Shown piece after piece: positions 8,285 through 17,177 of a stretch of DNA of 64,000 bases. The notes under the pieces are model-generated. The model made no database searches. It was not told the DNA's origin and was given only the letters and a program-made list of their open reading frames with translations. The number at the start of each line of letters is the position of its first letter. Position 1 is the first letter of the stretch. The position numbers were made by a program, and so were the translations under genes. This DNA comes from Roseateles sp. XES5 (lineage in GTDB: Bacteria; Pseudomonadota; Alphaproteobacteria; Rhizobiales; Rhizobiaceae): contig NZ_CP084752.1 of the NCBI RefSeq assembly GCF_020535545.1, forward strand, positions 372,001 through 436,000, in the 5' to 3' direction.

Positions 8285-10069
8285 TCAGTTGAAGGACGGC
8301 GGGCTCGAAAGGTCGGTGGCGGGTTTCTGCTCCGTGCCCTGCTGGCCGCCCTCGGCCGGCTTCTCGCCGCCGCTATCGAGCGGGTTGCCGGCGGGAAGCT
8401 GCAGGCCGCCCGGCAGGCCGAGACCACCGCCGCCATCGGGTAGGGTCATGCCGGTGCCGAAGCCGGGAACCTCGATCTTGATGGTCGCCGGATCGACGCC
8501 GCTGCCCTCGCCCTTGTAGTGCATGACCATGCTGGGGAAGAGGATGGTGAGGCCCACCATGACGATCTGGATGCAGACGAAGGGCACGGCCCCCCAGTAG
8601 ATCTGCCCCGTCGTCACCGGCTGGGTCACCTTGCCCGTCACCTTGTCGAGATAGGGCACCTTGGCGGCGACCGAGCGCAGGTAGAAGAGCGCGAAGCCGA
8701 AGGGCGGGTGCATGAAGCTCGTCTGCATGTTGATGCCGAGCAGCACGCCGAACCAGATGAGGTCGATGCCGAGCTTGTCGGCGGCCGGCGCGAGCAGCGG
8801 CACGATGATGAAGGCGAGTTCGAAGAAATCGAGGAAGAACGCCAGGAAGAAGACCAGCAGGTTCACCGCGATCAGGAAGCCCGTCTCGCCGCCCGGCAGC
8901 GAGACCAGCAGGTGCTCGACCCACAGATGCCCGTTCACGCCGTAGAAGGTGAGCGAGAAGACGCGGGCGCCGATGAGGATGAAGAGCACGAAGGCCGACA
9001 GGCGCGTGGTGGCCGTCAGCGCCGAGCGCACCACGTCCATGGTGAGCCGGCCCTTGGCCGCGGCCATGAACAGCGCGCCGACCGCGCCCATGGCGCCGCC
9101 TTCCGTCGGCGTCGCGATGCCGAGGAAGATCGTGCCGAGCACGAGGAAGATCAGCGCCAGCGGCGGGATCAGCACGATGATGACCTGCTGGGCAAGCCGC
9201 GACATCATGTCGATTTTCATCGTCTTGTCCGCCAGCGCCACGACATAGATGAAGATGACGCCGACGGTCGCGCCGAGGATATCGGCATTCTCGCCATGGG
9301 TCGGCGAGAGATAGACATGGGCGGCATAGGCGATGCCGGCGGCCACGGCGAGCGCGATGAACAGCGACGTGACGCCCGAGCCGAGCGAACGCGCCTCCAG
9401 CGGCAGGGCCGGCATGGAGTTCGGCCGGATGATCGACATGATCAGCACGTAGCCCATATAGAGGCCGGTCAGGACGAGGCCCGGAATGAGCGCGCCGGCA
9501 TACATATCGCCCACGCTGCGGCCCAGCTGGTCGGCCAGGATGATCAGCACCAGGGAGGGCGGGATGATCTGGGCCAGGGTGCCCGAGGCCGCGATCACGC
9601 CCGAGGCGATGCGGCGGTCATAGCCGTAGCGCAGCATGATGGGCAGTGAGATCAGGCCCATGGAGATCACCGAGGCGGCCACCACGCCGGTGGTCGCGGC
9701 CAGCAGAGCGCCCACGAAGATCACTGCGAAGGCCAGGCCGCCGCGGATGGGGCCGAAGAGCTGGCCTATGGTGTCCAGCAGGTCCTCCGCCATGCCGGAG
9801 CGTTCCAGGATCAGCCCCATCAGGGTGAAGAAGGGAATGGCCAGCAGGGTGTCGTTCGACATCACCCCCCACAGCCGTTCCGGCATCGCGTTGAGCAGCG
9901 GCCAGGAGAGATTGATCGAATCGGACAGCGGCGCGAGTTCCACGCCGATGATGAAGAAGAGCAGACCGTTCGCCGCGAGCGAGAACGCCACCGGATAGCC
10001 CAGCAGCAGGAACACGATCAGCGACATGAACATGATCGGCGCGAGATTTTCCGCAATGAACTCGATCAT
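8285..10069 (-). CDS. dctM: TRAP transporter large permease (DctM type)
   Basis: A 594-residue polytopic membrane protein, the transport subunit of a tripartite ATP-independent periplasmic transporter. It starts MIEFIAENLAPIMFMSLIVF and shows the DctM hallmarks GYPVAFSLAANGLLFF, FFTLMGLILERSGMAEDLLD, ASGTLAQIIPPSLVLIILAD and IATPTEGGAMGAVGALFMAA. It is longer than the usual 425-residue form, with an extra hydrophobic block in the middle and a Gly/Pro/Lys-rich tail of about 70 residues (DGGGGLGLPGG...). Long forms occur with TakP-like binding proteins as far as I recall. Its start overlaps the end of the small-permease gene by 4 bases. Partner binding protein probably at 6153-7262. Codon use between about 9530 and 9850 looks unlike the rest. 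Confidence 0.9.
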   Translation of the reverse strand: MIEFIAENLAPIMFMSLIVFLLLGYPVAFSLAANGLLFFIIGVELAPLSDSINLSWPLLNAMPERLWGVMSNDTLLAIPFFTLMGLILERSGMAEDLLDTIGQLFGPIRGGLAFAVIFVGALLAATTGVVAASVISMGLISLPIMLRYGYDRRIASGVIAASGTLAQIIPPSLVLIILADQLGRSVGDMYAGALIPGLVLTGLYMGYVLIMSIIRPNSMPALPLEARSLGSGVTSLFIALAVAAGIAYAAHVYLSPTHGENADILGATVGVIFIYVVALADKTMKIDMMSRLAQQVIIVLIPPLALIFLVLGTIFLGIATPTEGGAMGAVGALFMAAAKGRLTMDVVRSALTATTRLSAFVLFILIGARVFSLTFYGVNGHLWVEHLLVSLPGGETGFLIAVNLLVFFLAFFLDFFELAFIIVPLLAPAADKLGIDLIWFGVLLGINMQTSFMHPPFGFALFYLRSVAAKVPYLDKVTGKVTQPVTTGQIYWGAVPFVCIQIVMVGLTILFPSMVMHYKGEGSGVDPATIKIEVPGFGTGMTLPDGGGGLGLPGGLQLPAGNPLDSGGEKPAEGGQQGTEQKPATDLSSPPSFN

Positions 10070-10638
10070 GCGCCCTTCTCCTCGGCTGCAACGTCAAGCG
10101 GTGCGTGGGTGGGCACGTAGGGGGTCGGGTCCTCCAGGTTGCCGCTCATGATGGCGAGCTTCTTGATGATTTCCGACACGCCCTGGAAGGCCAGCAGCAC
10201 GAAGCCGGCGAGCAGGATGGCCTTGGCCGGCCAGACGATGAGGCCGCCGGCGCTGGAGGAGCCCTCGCCCGAGCGATAGGACATCAGCACATAGGGCACG
10301 AGGAAATAGACCATCAGCAGCACGAAGGGCATCAGGAACAGGAGATGGCCGAGCAGGTCGATCCAGTGCTGCACCCGGCGGGAGAACTTGCCGTAGACGA
10401 CGTCGATGCGGATATGCTCGTTCTGCGCCAGCGTATAGGCGGCGGCCAGCATGAAGGCCCCGCCGAACAGGTACCATTGCGCCTCAAGCCAGGCATTGGA
10501 CGATATGTTGAAAACCTTTCGGACGATGGCGTTTCCGGCGCTGACGAGCACGGCGACGAGGATCAGCCAGCCAACGGCCTTTCCGATATTTTCCGTGATA
10601 GCGTCGATGAGCCGGCTGAAAACCAGCAGCGTTTTCAT
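10066..10638 (-). CDS. dctQ: TRAP transporter small permease (DctQ type)
   Basis: A 190-residue membrane protein with four predicted helices (about 17-37, 52-72, 91-111 and 138-158). The family signature WLEAQWYLFGGAFMLAAAYT followed by NEHIRIDVVYGKFSRR is present. DctQ subunits form the membrane complex with DctM and dock the loaded binding protein. First gene of the dctQM operon; the ATG at 10638 has a GAGGAG-type ribosome binding site in the preceding ten bases. The 248-base gap to the divergent dehydrogenase gene must hold both promoters. Confidence 0.9.
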   Translation of the reverse strand: MKTLLVFSRLIDAITENIGKAVGWLILVAVLVSAGNAIVRKVFNISSNAWLEAQWYLFGGAFMLAAAYTLAQNEHIRIDVVYGKFSRRVQHWIDLLGHLLFLMPFVLLMVYFLVPYVLMSYRSGEGSSSAGGLIVWPAKAILLAGFVLLAFQGVSEIIKKLAIMSGNLEDPTPYVPTHAPLDVAAEEKGA

Positions 10639-10822
10639 GAGAACTCCTCCCCGCCCGGCGTGTTATTGCTTTGGTGCCAGGCACCGTCAGAGTGCCGATT
10701 TCAGGCCTCGTTTCAAGTCCGCAGCCCTGTTTTCCCGGTCTTAGCGGCGGCATTAGACGAAAGGCGAAGACGGCATTTGGGCAGATGCACAAACGGTAGG
10801 CAGAAGACGGTGCAAGGGCGCT

Positions 10823-10851
10823 CTTGCCCCCGCCGAAGGTTCTGCTAAAAC
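10823..10851 (+). promoter_or_regulatory. Candidate sigma-70 promoter for the sugar dehydrogenase
   Basis: CTTGCC, 17-base spacer, TAAAAC, 36 bases before the ATG at 10887. The -35 form CTTGnC is common in alphaproteobacteria. No experimental support. Confidence 0.4.
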
Positions 10852-10886
10852 AACGGCCGATTTGTCATACAAATGAGGGCGGAGAC

Positions 10887-11812
10887 ATGTCACCGATCAA
10901 TCTCGCAATCGTCGGCGTCGGCAAGATCGTGCGCGACCAGCATCTTCCGGCCGTTGCCGGCAATGGCGACTACCGGCTGATCGCCGCGGCGAGCCGGCAC
11001 GGCACGGTCGACGGCATCGACAATTTCAAGTCGATCGACGCCATGCTGGCGGCGGTCCCCGGCATCGACGCCGTCTCGCTGTGCATGCCGCCGCAATATC
11101 GCTACGAGGCGGCCGAAAAGGCGCTTTCGGCGGGCAAACATGTCTTCCTGGAAAAGCCGCCGGGCGCGACGCTCTCCGAGGTCGCCGACCTCGAGGCGCT
11201 TGCCGCCGCCAGGGGTCTGTCGCTCTTTGCAAGCTGGCATTCGCGTTATGCGCCGGCCGTGGAAGCGGCGAAGGCCTTCCTCGCCGGCACGACGATCCGC
11301 TCCATGCGGGTGATCTGGAAGGAAGACGTGCGCCACTGGCATCCCAATCAGGACTGGATCTGGCAGGCCGGCGGCCTCGGCGTGTTCGACCCCGGCATCA
11401 ATGCGCTGTCCATCGTCACCCATATCCTGCCGCGCCCGGTCTTCATCACCGCCGCGACGCTGGAATTCCCGGAAAACCGCGACGCGCCCATCGCCGCGTC
11501 CATGACCTTCTCCGACGCCAAAGGCCTCGACCTTGCGGCCGAGTTCGACTGGCGCCAGACGGGCAAGCAGAGCTGGGACATCGTGGCGGAAACCGATGCC
11601 GGCCGCATGGTGCTCTCCGAGGGCGGCGCGAAACTCTCCGTCGACGGAAAGCTGGTGCATGACGAGCCGGAGCAGGAATATCCGATGCTCTACAGGCGCT
11701 TCGCCGAGATCGTGAAGGCCGGGACGTCGGATGTCGACCTCGCCCCCTCCGCCATGTGGCGGACGCCTTCATGCTCGGGCGGCGCAAGTTCGTCGACGCC
11801 TTCCACGATTGA
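10887..11812 (+). CDS. D-galactose / L-arabinose 1-dehydrogenase (Gfo/Idh/MocA family), frameshifted near C-terminus
   Basis: An NAD(P)-dependent sugar dehydrogenase. N-terminal Rossmann motif LAIVGVGKIVRDQHLPAV, catalytic lysine region KHVFLEKPPGATL near residue 85-97, and FDPGINALSIVTHILPRPVF carrying the substrate-side Asp/Asn. The sequence follows the Azospirillum L-arabinose 1-dehydrogenase I remember, including the WKEDVRHWHPNQDWIW segment. After SDVDLAP at about 11747 the frame is wrong: a run of five Cs there must be six to give the family ending PLRHVADAFMLGRRKFVDAF and stop at 11812, directly before a terminator. Read literally, the frame runs on to 11978, through the terminator and into the opposite MFS gene. 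Either a sequencing error or a real one-base deletion. Start has a good GGGCGGAG site. Confidence 0.85.
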
Positions 11813-11813
11813 A

Positions 11814-11841
11814 AAAAGGCCCTCCGCGCGGAGGGCCTTTT
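11814..11841. terminator. Bidirectional terminator between dehydrogenase and MFS genes
   Basis: A perfect 28-base palindrome: A4 plus GGCCCTCCGC, mirrored by GCGGAGGGCC plus T4. Its A and T flanks make it work in both directions for the two convergent genes. Confidence 0.85.
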
Positions 11842-11853
11842 CATTTTTACCGA

Positions 11854-13146
11854 TCAGGCCGCGGCGGCGACCGGGCGCGGGCCCGGCCGCCGGAGCAGCA
11901 GCACCGAGAGCGCGGCCAGCACGCACATCAGGCCGGCGATCTGCAGGGCGGGCATGTAGGTGTCGTAGTCGCTCTTGAGGGTGCCGGCGCCGAAGGCGGC
12001 GGTGGCGGCGCCCAGCTGGTGGCCGGCGAAGACCCAGCCGAAGACCAGCCCCGCCTTCTCGCGGCCGAAATTCTCCGCCGCCAGCTTGACGGTCGGCGGC
12101 ACCGTCGCGACCCAGTCGAGGCCGTAGAAGACGGCGAAGACCGAGAGTTCCAGCATGCTGAAACCGGAGACCGACAGGTAGAGCAGCGACAGACCCCGAA
12201 GACCGTAGAACCAGAAGAGCAGGAAGCGGTTGTCGTAGCGGTCGGACAGCCAGCCGGCGAAGACGGTGCCGATGAAATCGAAGATGCCGATGACCGCGAG
12301 CGTGCCCGCCGCCGTGACGGCCGCCATGCCGAAATCGCCGCAGATCGAGATCCAGTGGGTCTGGATGAGGCCGTTGGTCGACAGGCCGCAGACGAAGAAC
12401 GTGCCGAACAGCACCCAGAAGACCGGGTTGCCGGAGACGCTGCGCAGGGTGACGAGCGGGGCGAGCAAGGTGGCGCCGAGGGAATGGTCCTGCCGGGGCG
12501 GCACGGCGACGGCCGTCTCGCCATAGGCCGGCAGGCCGATATCGGCCGGATGATCGCGCATCAAGAGAAGCACGAGCAGCATGGCGGCGGCGATGACGGC
12601 GACGGAAAGCGTCAGCGCCGCGCGCCAGCCATAGGCCTCCGTCAGCGCGGCGAGCAGCGGCAGGAAGACGAGCTGGCCGGTGGCGTTGCTCGCCGTCATC
12701 AGGCCGACGACGAGGCCGCGGCGCTTGGAAAACCAGCGCGTGGCGACCGTCGCGCCCAGCACCAGCGCCGTCATGCCGGTGCCGACGCCGATCACCACGC
12801 CCCACAGCAGCAGGAGCTGCCAGACCTCGGCCATGAAGAAGGAGGCGACGATGCCGCCCATGATGAGGGCAAGCGCGCTGGCCACCACCTGGCGGATGCC
12901 GAAATGGTTCATGAAGGCGGCGGCGAAGGGGCCGAGCAGGCCGAACAGCACCAGCCGCACCGCCATGGCGGAGGAAATGTCGGCGATGTCCCAGCCGAAT
13001 TCCTCGTGCAACGGCTGGATCATCACGCCCGCCGAGCCCATGGCGCCGGCCGTCGCCAGCATGGTGAGGAAGGTGGTCGCGGCGACCACCCAGCCGTAGT
13101 GGAGGTTGCGGCGCGCCATCCATCGGGCGAGGCTTGCGGAGACCAT
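11854..13146 (-). CDS. MFS transporter (oxalate/formate-antiporter or MCT-like)
   Basis: A 430-residue twelve-helix major facilitator. It starts MVSASLARWMARRNLHYGWV; the HYGWVVAATTFLTML opening and the following MIQPLHEEFGWDIADIS loop are typical of the OFA/monocarboxylate-type branch. The loop-2/3 equivalents (FGIRQVV; RWFSKRRGLVVGLMTA) and loop-8/9 equivalent (GWLSDRYDNRFLL) are conserved. Substrate unknown; proximity to a sugar dehydrogenase and control by MarR suggest an organic anion or efflux substrate, but this is inference. The ATG at 13146 is preceded by AAAGGAAA. The upstream 120 bases hold palindromes that look like a MarR operator. Confidence 0.85.
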   Translation of the reverse strand: MVSASLARWMARRNLHYGWVVAATTFLTMLATAGAMGSAGVMIQPLHEEFGWDIADISSAMAVRLVLFGLLGPFAAAFMNHFGIRQVVASALALIMGGIVASFFMAEVWQLLLLWGVVIGVGTGMTALVLGATVATRWFSKRRGLVVGLMTASNATGQLVFLPLLAALTEAYGWRAALTLSVAVIAAAMLLVLLLMRDHPADIGLPAYGETAVAVPPRQDHSLGATLLAPLVTLRSVSGNPVFWVLFGTFFVCGLSTNGLIQTHWISICGDFGMAAVTAAGTLAVIGIFDFIGTVFAGWLSDRYDNRFLLFWFYGLRGLSLLYLSVSGFSMLELSVFAVFYGLDWVATVPPTVKLAAENFGREKAGLVFGWVFAGHQLGAATAAFGAGTLKSDYDTYMPALQIAGLMCVLAALSVLLLRRPGPRPVAAAA

Positions 13147-13220
13147 GGTCGACGTTTCCTTTCGTGATGCCGCCGATGCGGCTGGCGTTTCATAATGCCG
13201 CCGGTGCGGCGGATTTTCCG

Positions 13221-13250
13221 GGTATCTGCCCGCAGATACGGGCAGATACC
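13221..13250. promoter_or_regulatory. Triple half-site palindrome upstream of MFS gene
   Basis: GGTATCTGCC and its exact reverse complement GGCAGATACC enclose a third half-site, GCAGATAC. The first and second half-sites also form a perfect palindrome, GTATCTGC-CC-GCAGATAC. The site lies 75-104 bases upstream of the MFS ATG and 20 bases after the marR stop. It is a good candidate operator for the adjacent MarR protein. Two GC hairpins (GCCGC-N4-GCGGC types) lie between it and the MFS start. Confidence 0.6.
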
Positions 13251-13269
13251 CCTTTCCTGTCAAAAAAAC

Positions 13270-13671
13270 TCAGAGCGCGGCGAGAAGCCGCCGCAACTGT
13301 TCGGCGCCGTCGGGCCCGAGGCGCGATTCGATGCCCGCCTGGACGCCGTCCCACAGCGGCGCGCCTTCCCTCAGCACCGCCTGCCCCGCCTCGCTCACCG
13401 TCAGCGTGGCCTCGCGCTGGTCCTTGCCGGGGCGGATATCCACCAGCCCCATGCGCTCCAGCACCTTGGCATTGCGCCCCACCGTCGAGCGGTCGAGTTC
13501 GACGCGCTGGCCGAGATCGGTCAGCGACACCGGCGCCATGCGGTTGATGTTCCGCAGCAGGCTGAACTGCGCGATGTTCACGCCGAGCGGCGCCAGCGCC
13601 TCGTCATAGTAGGACGAGACACGGCGCGAGGCCTTGCGCAAGACGATGCAGTGGCAGAGGTCCTTGGTCAT
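13270..13671 (-). CDS. MarR family transcriptional regulator
   Basis: A 133-residue winged-helix repressor. It starts MTKDLCHCIVLRKASRRVSS, with the dimerisation helix first, then the winged helix: SLLRNINRMAPVSLTDLGQR leading to a recognition helix VELDRSTVGRNAKVLERMGL and the wing (DIRPGKDQREATLTVSEAG). Cys6 and Cys8 near the N-terminus may allow redox sensing, as in some MarR relatives. It lies directly upstream of and in the same direction as the MFS gene, with operator-like palindromes before each gene. Ligand unknown. The ATG at 13671 was chosen because a perfect 12-base palindrome ends five bases before it; longer starts would read through that site. Confidence 0.87.
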   Translation of the reverse strand: MTKDLCHCIVLRKASRRVSSYYDEALAPLGVNIAQFSLLRNINRMAPVSLTDLGQRVELDRSTVGRNAKVLERMGLVDIRPGKDQREATLTVSEAGQAVLREGAPLWDGVQAGIESRLGPDGAEQLRRLLAAL

Positions 13672-13676
13672 GTCGC

Positions 13677-13688
13677 GGGTATATACCC
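13677..13688. promoter_or_regulatory. Palindrome just upstream of marR
   Basis: GGGTATATACCC is a perfect 12-base palindrome five bases before the marR start codon. It contains GGTAT-type half-sites like those of the MFS operator at 13221-13250, so autoregulation by this MarR is plausible. Confidence 0.5.
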
Positions 13689-13777
13689 ATGAATGCCCAA
13701 CGCGCAAGAGGGCGCGAGCGACCGCCGCCCTCTCCCGGCGGCGGTCCACGCCCGATCGTGTTGGGGAATGCGGTGGA

Positions 13778-14227
13778 TCAGGCCTTCTTCGCCCAGCGTC
13801 CGTCGCTGTTCTGCTGCCAGTAGGTGAGCGTGTGGCCCTCGCCCTTCAGGCGCTTCCAGTGCGCGCGCGCCGTCTCCACCTCGTCCTGGTCGTAGCCGTC
13901 GAACATGAAGATGACGCGCTCATAGGCATCGAGCGGCGGCGGCTCGGCGCCGGCGACGAGGAAGCGCACGGTGGCGGCGTTCGGATTGTCGGGCGAAGCC
14001 GTCAGCAGCACGGGCTGGTCGGCCGGAAAGGCCTGCTCGTCCGTGCCGTGCGGCAGGAAACTGTCCTCGCGGAAGGTCCACAGATGCGTGTCGAGCGCGT
14101 CGCGGCGCTCGGCATCGCCCGCCTGCACGACGACGCGCCAGCCGCGCTCCAGGCTCTTGTCGAGCAGGGGCGGCAGCGCGTCTTCGAGCTTGGATTCCGT
14201 CAGGTGATAGAAGAGGACCTCGCTCAC
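13778..14227 (-). CDS. holC: DNA polymerase III subunit chi
   Basis: A 149-residue protein. MSEVLFYHLTESKLEDALPP opens the HolC fold, with RVVVQAGDAERRDALDTHLW and DEQAFPADQPVLLT next, then the strand VIFMFDGYDQDEVETARAHW. Chi links the clamp loader to single-strand binding protein in the replisome. The start is a GTG at 14227; longer starts would run into pepA. Seven bases separate it from the pepA stop, so the two are co-transcribed, the usual pepA-holC order in proteobacteria. Length is normal. Confidence 0.88.
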   Translation of the reverse strand: MSEVLFYHLTESKLEDALPPLLDKSLERGWRVVVQAGDAERRDALDTHLWTFREDSFLPHGTDEQAFPADQPVLLTASPDNPNAATVRFLVAGAEPPPLDAYERVIFMFDGYDQDEVETARAHWKRLKGEGHTLTYWQQNSDGRWAKKA

Positions 14228-14234
14228 CTCTCCC

Positions 14235-15725
14235 TCACCCCTCGTAATTCGCGCGCACCAGTTCGTCGAGCAGGCGCACGCCGAAGCCGGAGCCCCAGGA
14301 CTGGTTGATCTCGTCGGTCGGCGAGCCCATGGCGGTGCCGGCGATGTCGAGATGCGCCCAGGGCGTGTCCTTGACGAAGCGGTGCAGGAACTGCGCGGCG
14401 GTGATCGAGCCGGCATAACGTCCGCCGGTGTTCTTCATGTCGGCGAACTTGCTGTCGATCATCCGGTCGTATTCGCGGCCGAGCGGCATGCGCCACAGCC
14501 GCTCGTTGGTGGCAAGGCCGGCGGCCGTCAGGCGCGCGGACAGCGTGTCGTCGTTGGAGAACAGGCCCGCATGGTGGCTGCCGAGCGCCACCATGATCGC
14601 GCCGGTCAGCGTCGCGAGGTTGATCATGAACTGCGGCTTGAAGGTCTCGTTGCAGTACCAGAGCGCGTCGCACAGGACGAGGCGGCCTTCCGCATCGGTG
14701 TTGATGACCTCGATGGTCTGGCCGGACATCGACTTGACGATGTCGCCGGGGCGCTGGGCATTGCCGTCGGGCATGTTTTCCACAAGGCCGAGAATGCCGA
14801 CGACATTGGCCTTCGCCTTGCGGGCGGCCAGCGTGTGCATGAGGCCGATGACGGCGGCCGCGCCGCCCATGTCGCCCTTCATGTCCTCCATGCCGGCGGC
14901 CGGCTTGATCGAGATGCCGCCCGTATCGAAGACGACGCCCTTGCCGATGAAGGCGATGGGGCGGTCCTTCTCCTTGCCGCCCTTCCACTGCATGATCGCA
15001 AGGCGCGGCGGACGCACGGAGCCCTGCGCGACGCCGAGCAGCGCAGCCATGCCGAGCTTCTTCATCTCGCGCTCGGTGAGGATATCCACCTCGACGCCGA
15101 GCTTTTCGAGCGCCTTGGCCTTGTCGGCGAATTCGACCGGGCCGAGCACGTTGGCCGGCTCGTTGACGAGGTTGCGGGCAAGAATCACGCCCTCGGCGAC
15201 CGCGTCGGACACCTCGTTGGCCTTCTTGGCGGCGCTCGCGACGGCGGTGACGAGCGTCACCTTGACGCTCTTGGCGTTCTTCGCCTCGTCGTCCTCGCCC
15301 TTTTTCGTCTTGTAGATGTCGAAGCTGTAGGCGCCGAGCTGCATGCCGAGCGCGAAGTCCGCCGCGTTCCTGTCGGTGACGGAAACGCCGGGCGCGTCGA
15401 GATAGACGGTCGCCTTCTCGGCGCGGCCGATCCGTGCCGCGGCAGCGCCGCCCGCCTTCAGCCAGTCATGGGCCGTCAGCTTGTCCGCCTCGCCGAGGCC
15501 GAGCACGAGGATGCGGTCGGCGGATGCGCCGTGCGGGGCGAGAACATCGAGGCTCTTCAAGGCCTTGCCGGTGAATTTCGCCACATCGGCCGCGCGGGCG
15601 ACGACGCCGTGCGGATCCACCTCGCCGATGCCCGCCGCCTGCCCGCCGGAGATCTGGAGAAGGACGGCGAGGCCGCCGGATGCGCGCGCGCTCTTGGCAA
15701 AACCGATGTCGAATTTGGAAGGCAT
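14235..15725 (-). CDS. pepA: Leucyl aminopeptidase (cytosol aminopeptidase, M17)
   Basis: A 496-residue M17 metallopeptidase that removes N-terminal residues from peptides; hexameric with two metal ions. The catalytic half is fully conserved: [20 protein letters not shown] holds the metal-binding Lys and Asp, [11 protein letters not shown] follows, and [14 protein letters not shown] at about 341-354 is the family signature. The N-terminal macro-like domain starts [20 protein letters not shown]. PepA also acts as a DNA-binding protein in some bacteria. Start ATG at 15725; divergent from the lpt operon, 270 bases away. holC follows closely. Confidence 0.95.
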   Translation of the reverse strand: MPSKFDIGFAKSARASGGLAVLLQISGGQAAGIGEVDPHGVVARAADVAKFTGKALKSLDVLAPHGASADRILVLGLGEADKLTAHDWLKAGGAAAARIGRAEKATVYLDAPGVSVTDRNAADFALGMQLGAYSFDIYKTKKGEDDEAKNAKSVKVTLVTAVASAAKKANEVSDAVAEGVILARNLVNEPANVLGPVEFADKAKALEKLGVEVDILTEREMKKLGMAALLGVAQGSVRPPRLAIMQWKGGKEKDRPIAFIGKGVVFDTGGISIKPAAGMEDMKGDMGGAAAVIGLMHTLAARKAKANVVGILGLVENMPDGNAQRPGDIVKSMSGQTIEVINTDAEGRLVLCDALWYCNETFKPQFMINLATLTGAIMVALGSHHAGLFSNDDTLSARLTAAGLATNERLWRMPLGREYDRMIDSKFADMKNTGGRYAGSITAAQFLHRFVKDTPWAHLDIAGTAMGSPTDEINQSWGSGFGVRLLDELVRANYEG

Positions 15726-15995
15726 GATTCACTCCGCAGGGGGCCGTACGGCCTTTCGTTCGGCCGCAAAGGCCGCTATTGCCACCAATTCCTTGTCGCT
15801 TTTGCGACGCTTGGCAAGATGCGCCCGCTTGTTTAGAGATCGTTAGGCATGCTTGTTCGCCATAAATTTTCCATCCGCGCGCAGACTCTGCGCTATGGCG
15901 TCAGCCTCAAGAAAGCTTATATGCCCATTGCAGTTCCGTTGATGGGCGTCGTGGACGCGGGACGAGAACCGCTTGTCGGACGTGCGGACTGAAAG

Positions 15996-17177
15996 ATGAA
16001 ACTGATCGAGCGCTATATCCTGCGGCGGGCGTCGCTCATGTTCGTCGCCACGCTCCTGCCCCTGCTCGGCATCGTGTGGGTGACGCAGGCCCTCAGCAGC
16101 ATCAACCTCGTCACCGACAGCGGCCAGTCGATCTTCGCCTTCGTGAAGCTCGCCACCCTCATCCTGCCCTCGGTCATCCCGATCATCCTGCCCTTCGCGC
16201 TGGTCATCGGCGTGTCGCAGACGCTGACCGTCATGAACGCCGATTCGGAGCTGACCGTCCTCAATTCGGCCGGCAGCTCGCGCACCACCATCATCCGGCC
16301 GATCATGATCCTCGCCGTGGCGATGAGCCTCGTCTCCTTCGCCGTCGACAATTTCGTCGAGCCCTATTCCCGCATGGCCGTGCGCAAGATGATCGCGACC
16401 GCCCATGCCGACATGCTCTCCTCCGTCGTGCAGGAAAACACCTTCCGCAAGGTCACCGACGGGCTCTATGTGCAGGTGGCCGAGCGCCGCAACGGCGGCG
16501 TGCTGCACGGCCTCTTCGTCGCCGACACGCGCGATCCGCGCTTCGAAATGGTCTATTATGCCCGCGAAGGCGCGGTGGACGAAAACTCCTCCGCCCTTGT
16601 GATGAAGGACGGCGAGGTCCACCGCAAGCTGCCGGACGGCAACGTCTCCATCATCAAGTTCGAATCCTACGCCTTCGACCTTGCCGACCTCACGCAGAGC
16701 ACCGGCACGTCGAACGTGCGCGCCAAGGACCGGGACCTGCCCTATCTCATCCATCCCGATCCCGAAGATCCGCAATACAAGAAGAATCCCGGCGCCTTCA
16801 CCGCCGAGCTGCACCGCCGCTTCAGCGAATGGCTGTTCCCGGCGGTCTTCGGCCTGATCGCCCTCGTCGTCAGCGCCGACGCCCGCTCGCATCGCGAGGC
16901 GCGCATGCATCCCATGATCACGGCGCTGCTGACCGCGCTCTTCGTGCGCTGGGCCAGCTTCTACGCCTCGAACAATGCGGAAGAATCGGTCTATTTCATC
17001 CCCGTCATGTATCTGATCCCGATCGTCACGGCCGGCCTTGCCATCCGCTATCTCGCGCGCAACAAGAGCCTTGAAATCCCCGCCACGCTCGGCGAGCGCC
17101 TCACGGAACTGCGCGACCGGATTCTGGCGCGCCTGCGGCCGGGCGCCGCCCCCACCGGCGGGAGCGGCACGCCATGA
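15996..17177 (+). CDS. lptF: LPS export permease LptF
   Basis: A 393-residue inner-membrane protein of the LptB2FG complex that extracts LPS from the membrane. It begins MKLIERYILRRASLMFVATL with three N-terminal helices (about 14-34, 55-77, 100-120), a large periplasmic beta-jellyroll part (about 130-270) and three C-terminal helices. The coupling segment NSAGSSRTTIIRPIM is visible near residue 90. The start has no competing upstream ATG in frame. The gene overlaps lptG by 4 bases, then lptD follows at once, so one operon carries lptF-lptG-lptD. Confidence 0.92.
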   Translation: MKLIERYILRRASLMFVATLLPLLGIVWVTQALSSINLVTDSGQSIFAFVKLATLILPSVIPIILPFALVIGVSQTLTVMNADSELTVLNSAGSSRTTIIRPIMILAVAMSLVSFAVDNFVEPYSRMAVRKMIATAHADMLSSVVQENTFRKVTDGLYVQVAERRNGGVLHGLFVADTRDPRFEMVYYAREGAVDENSSALVMKDGEVHRKLPDGNVSIIKFESYAFDLADLTQSTGTSNVRAKDRDLPYLIHPDPEDPQYKKNPGAFTAELHRRFSEWLFPAVFGLIALVVSADARSHREARMHPMITALLTALFVRWASFYASNNAEESVYFIPVMYLIPIVTAGLAIRYLARNKSLEIPATLGERLTELRDRILARLRPGAAPTGGSGTP

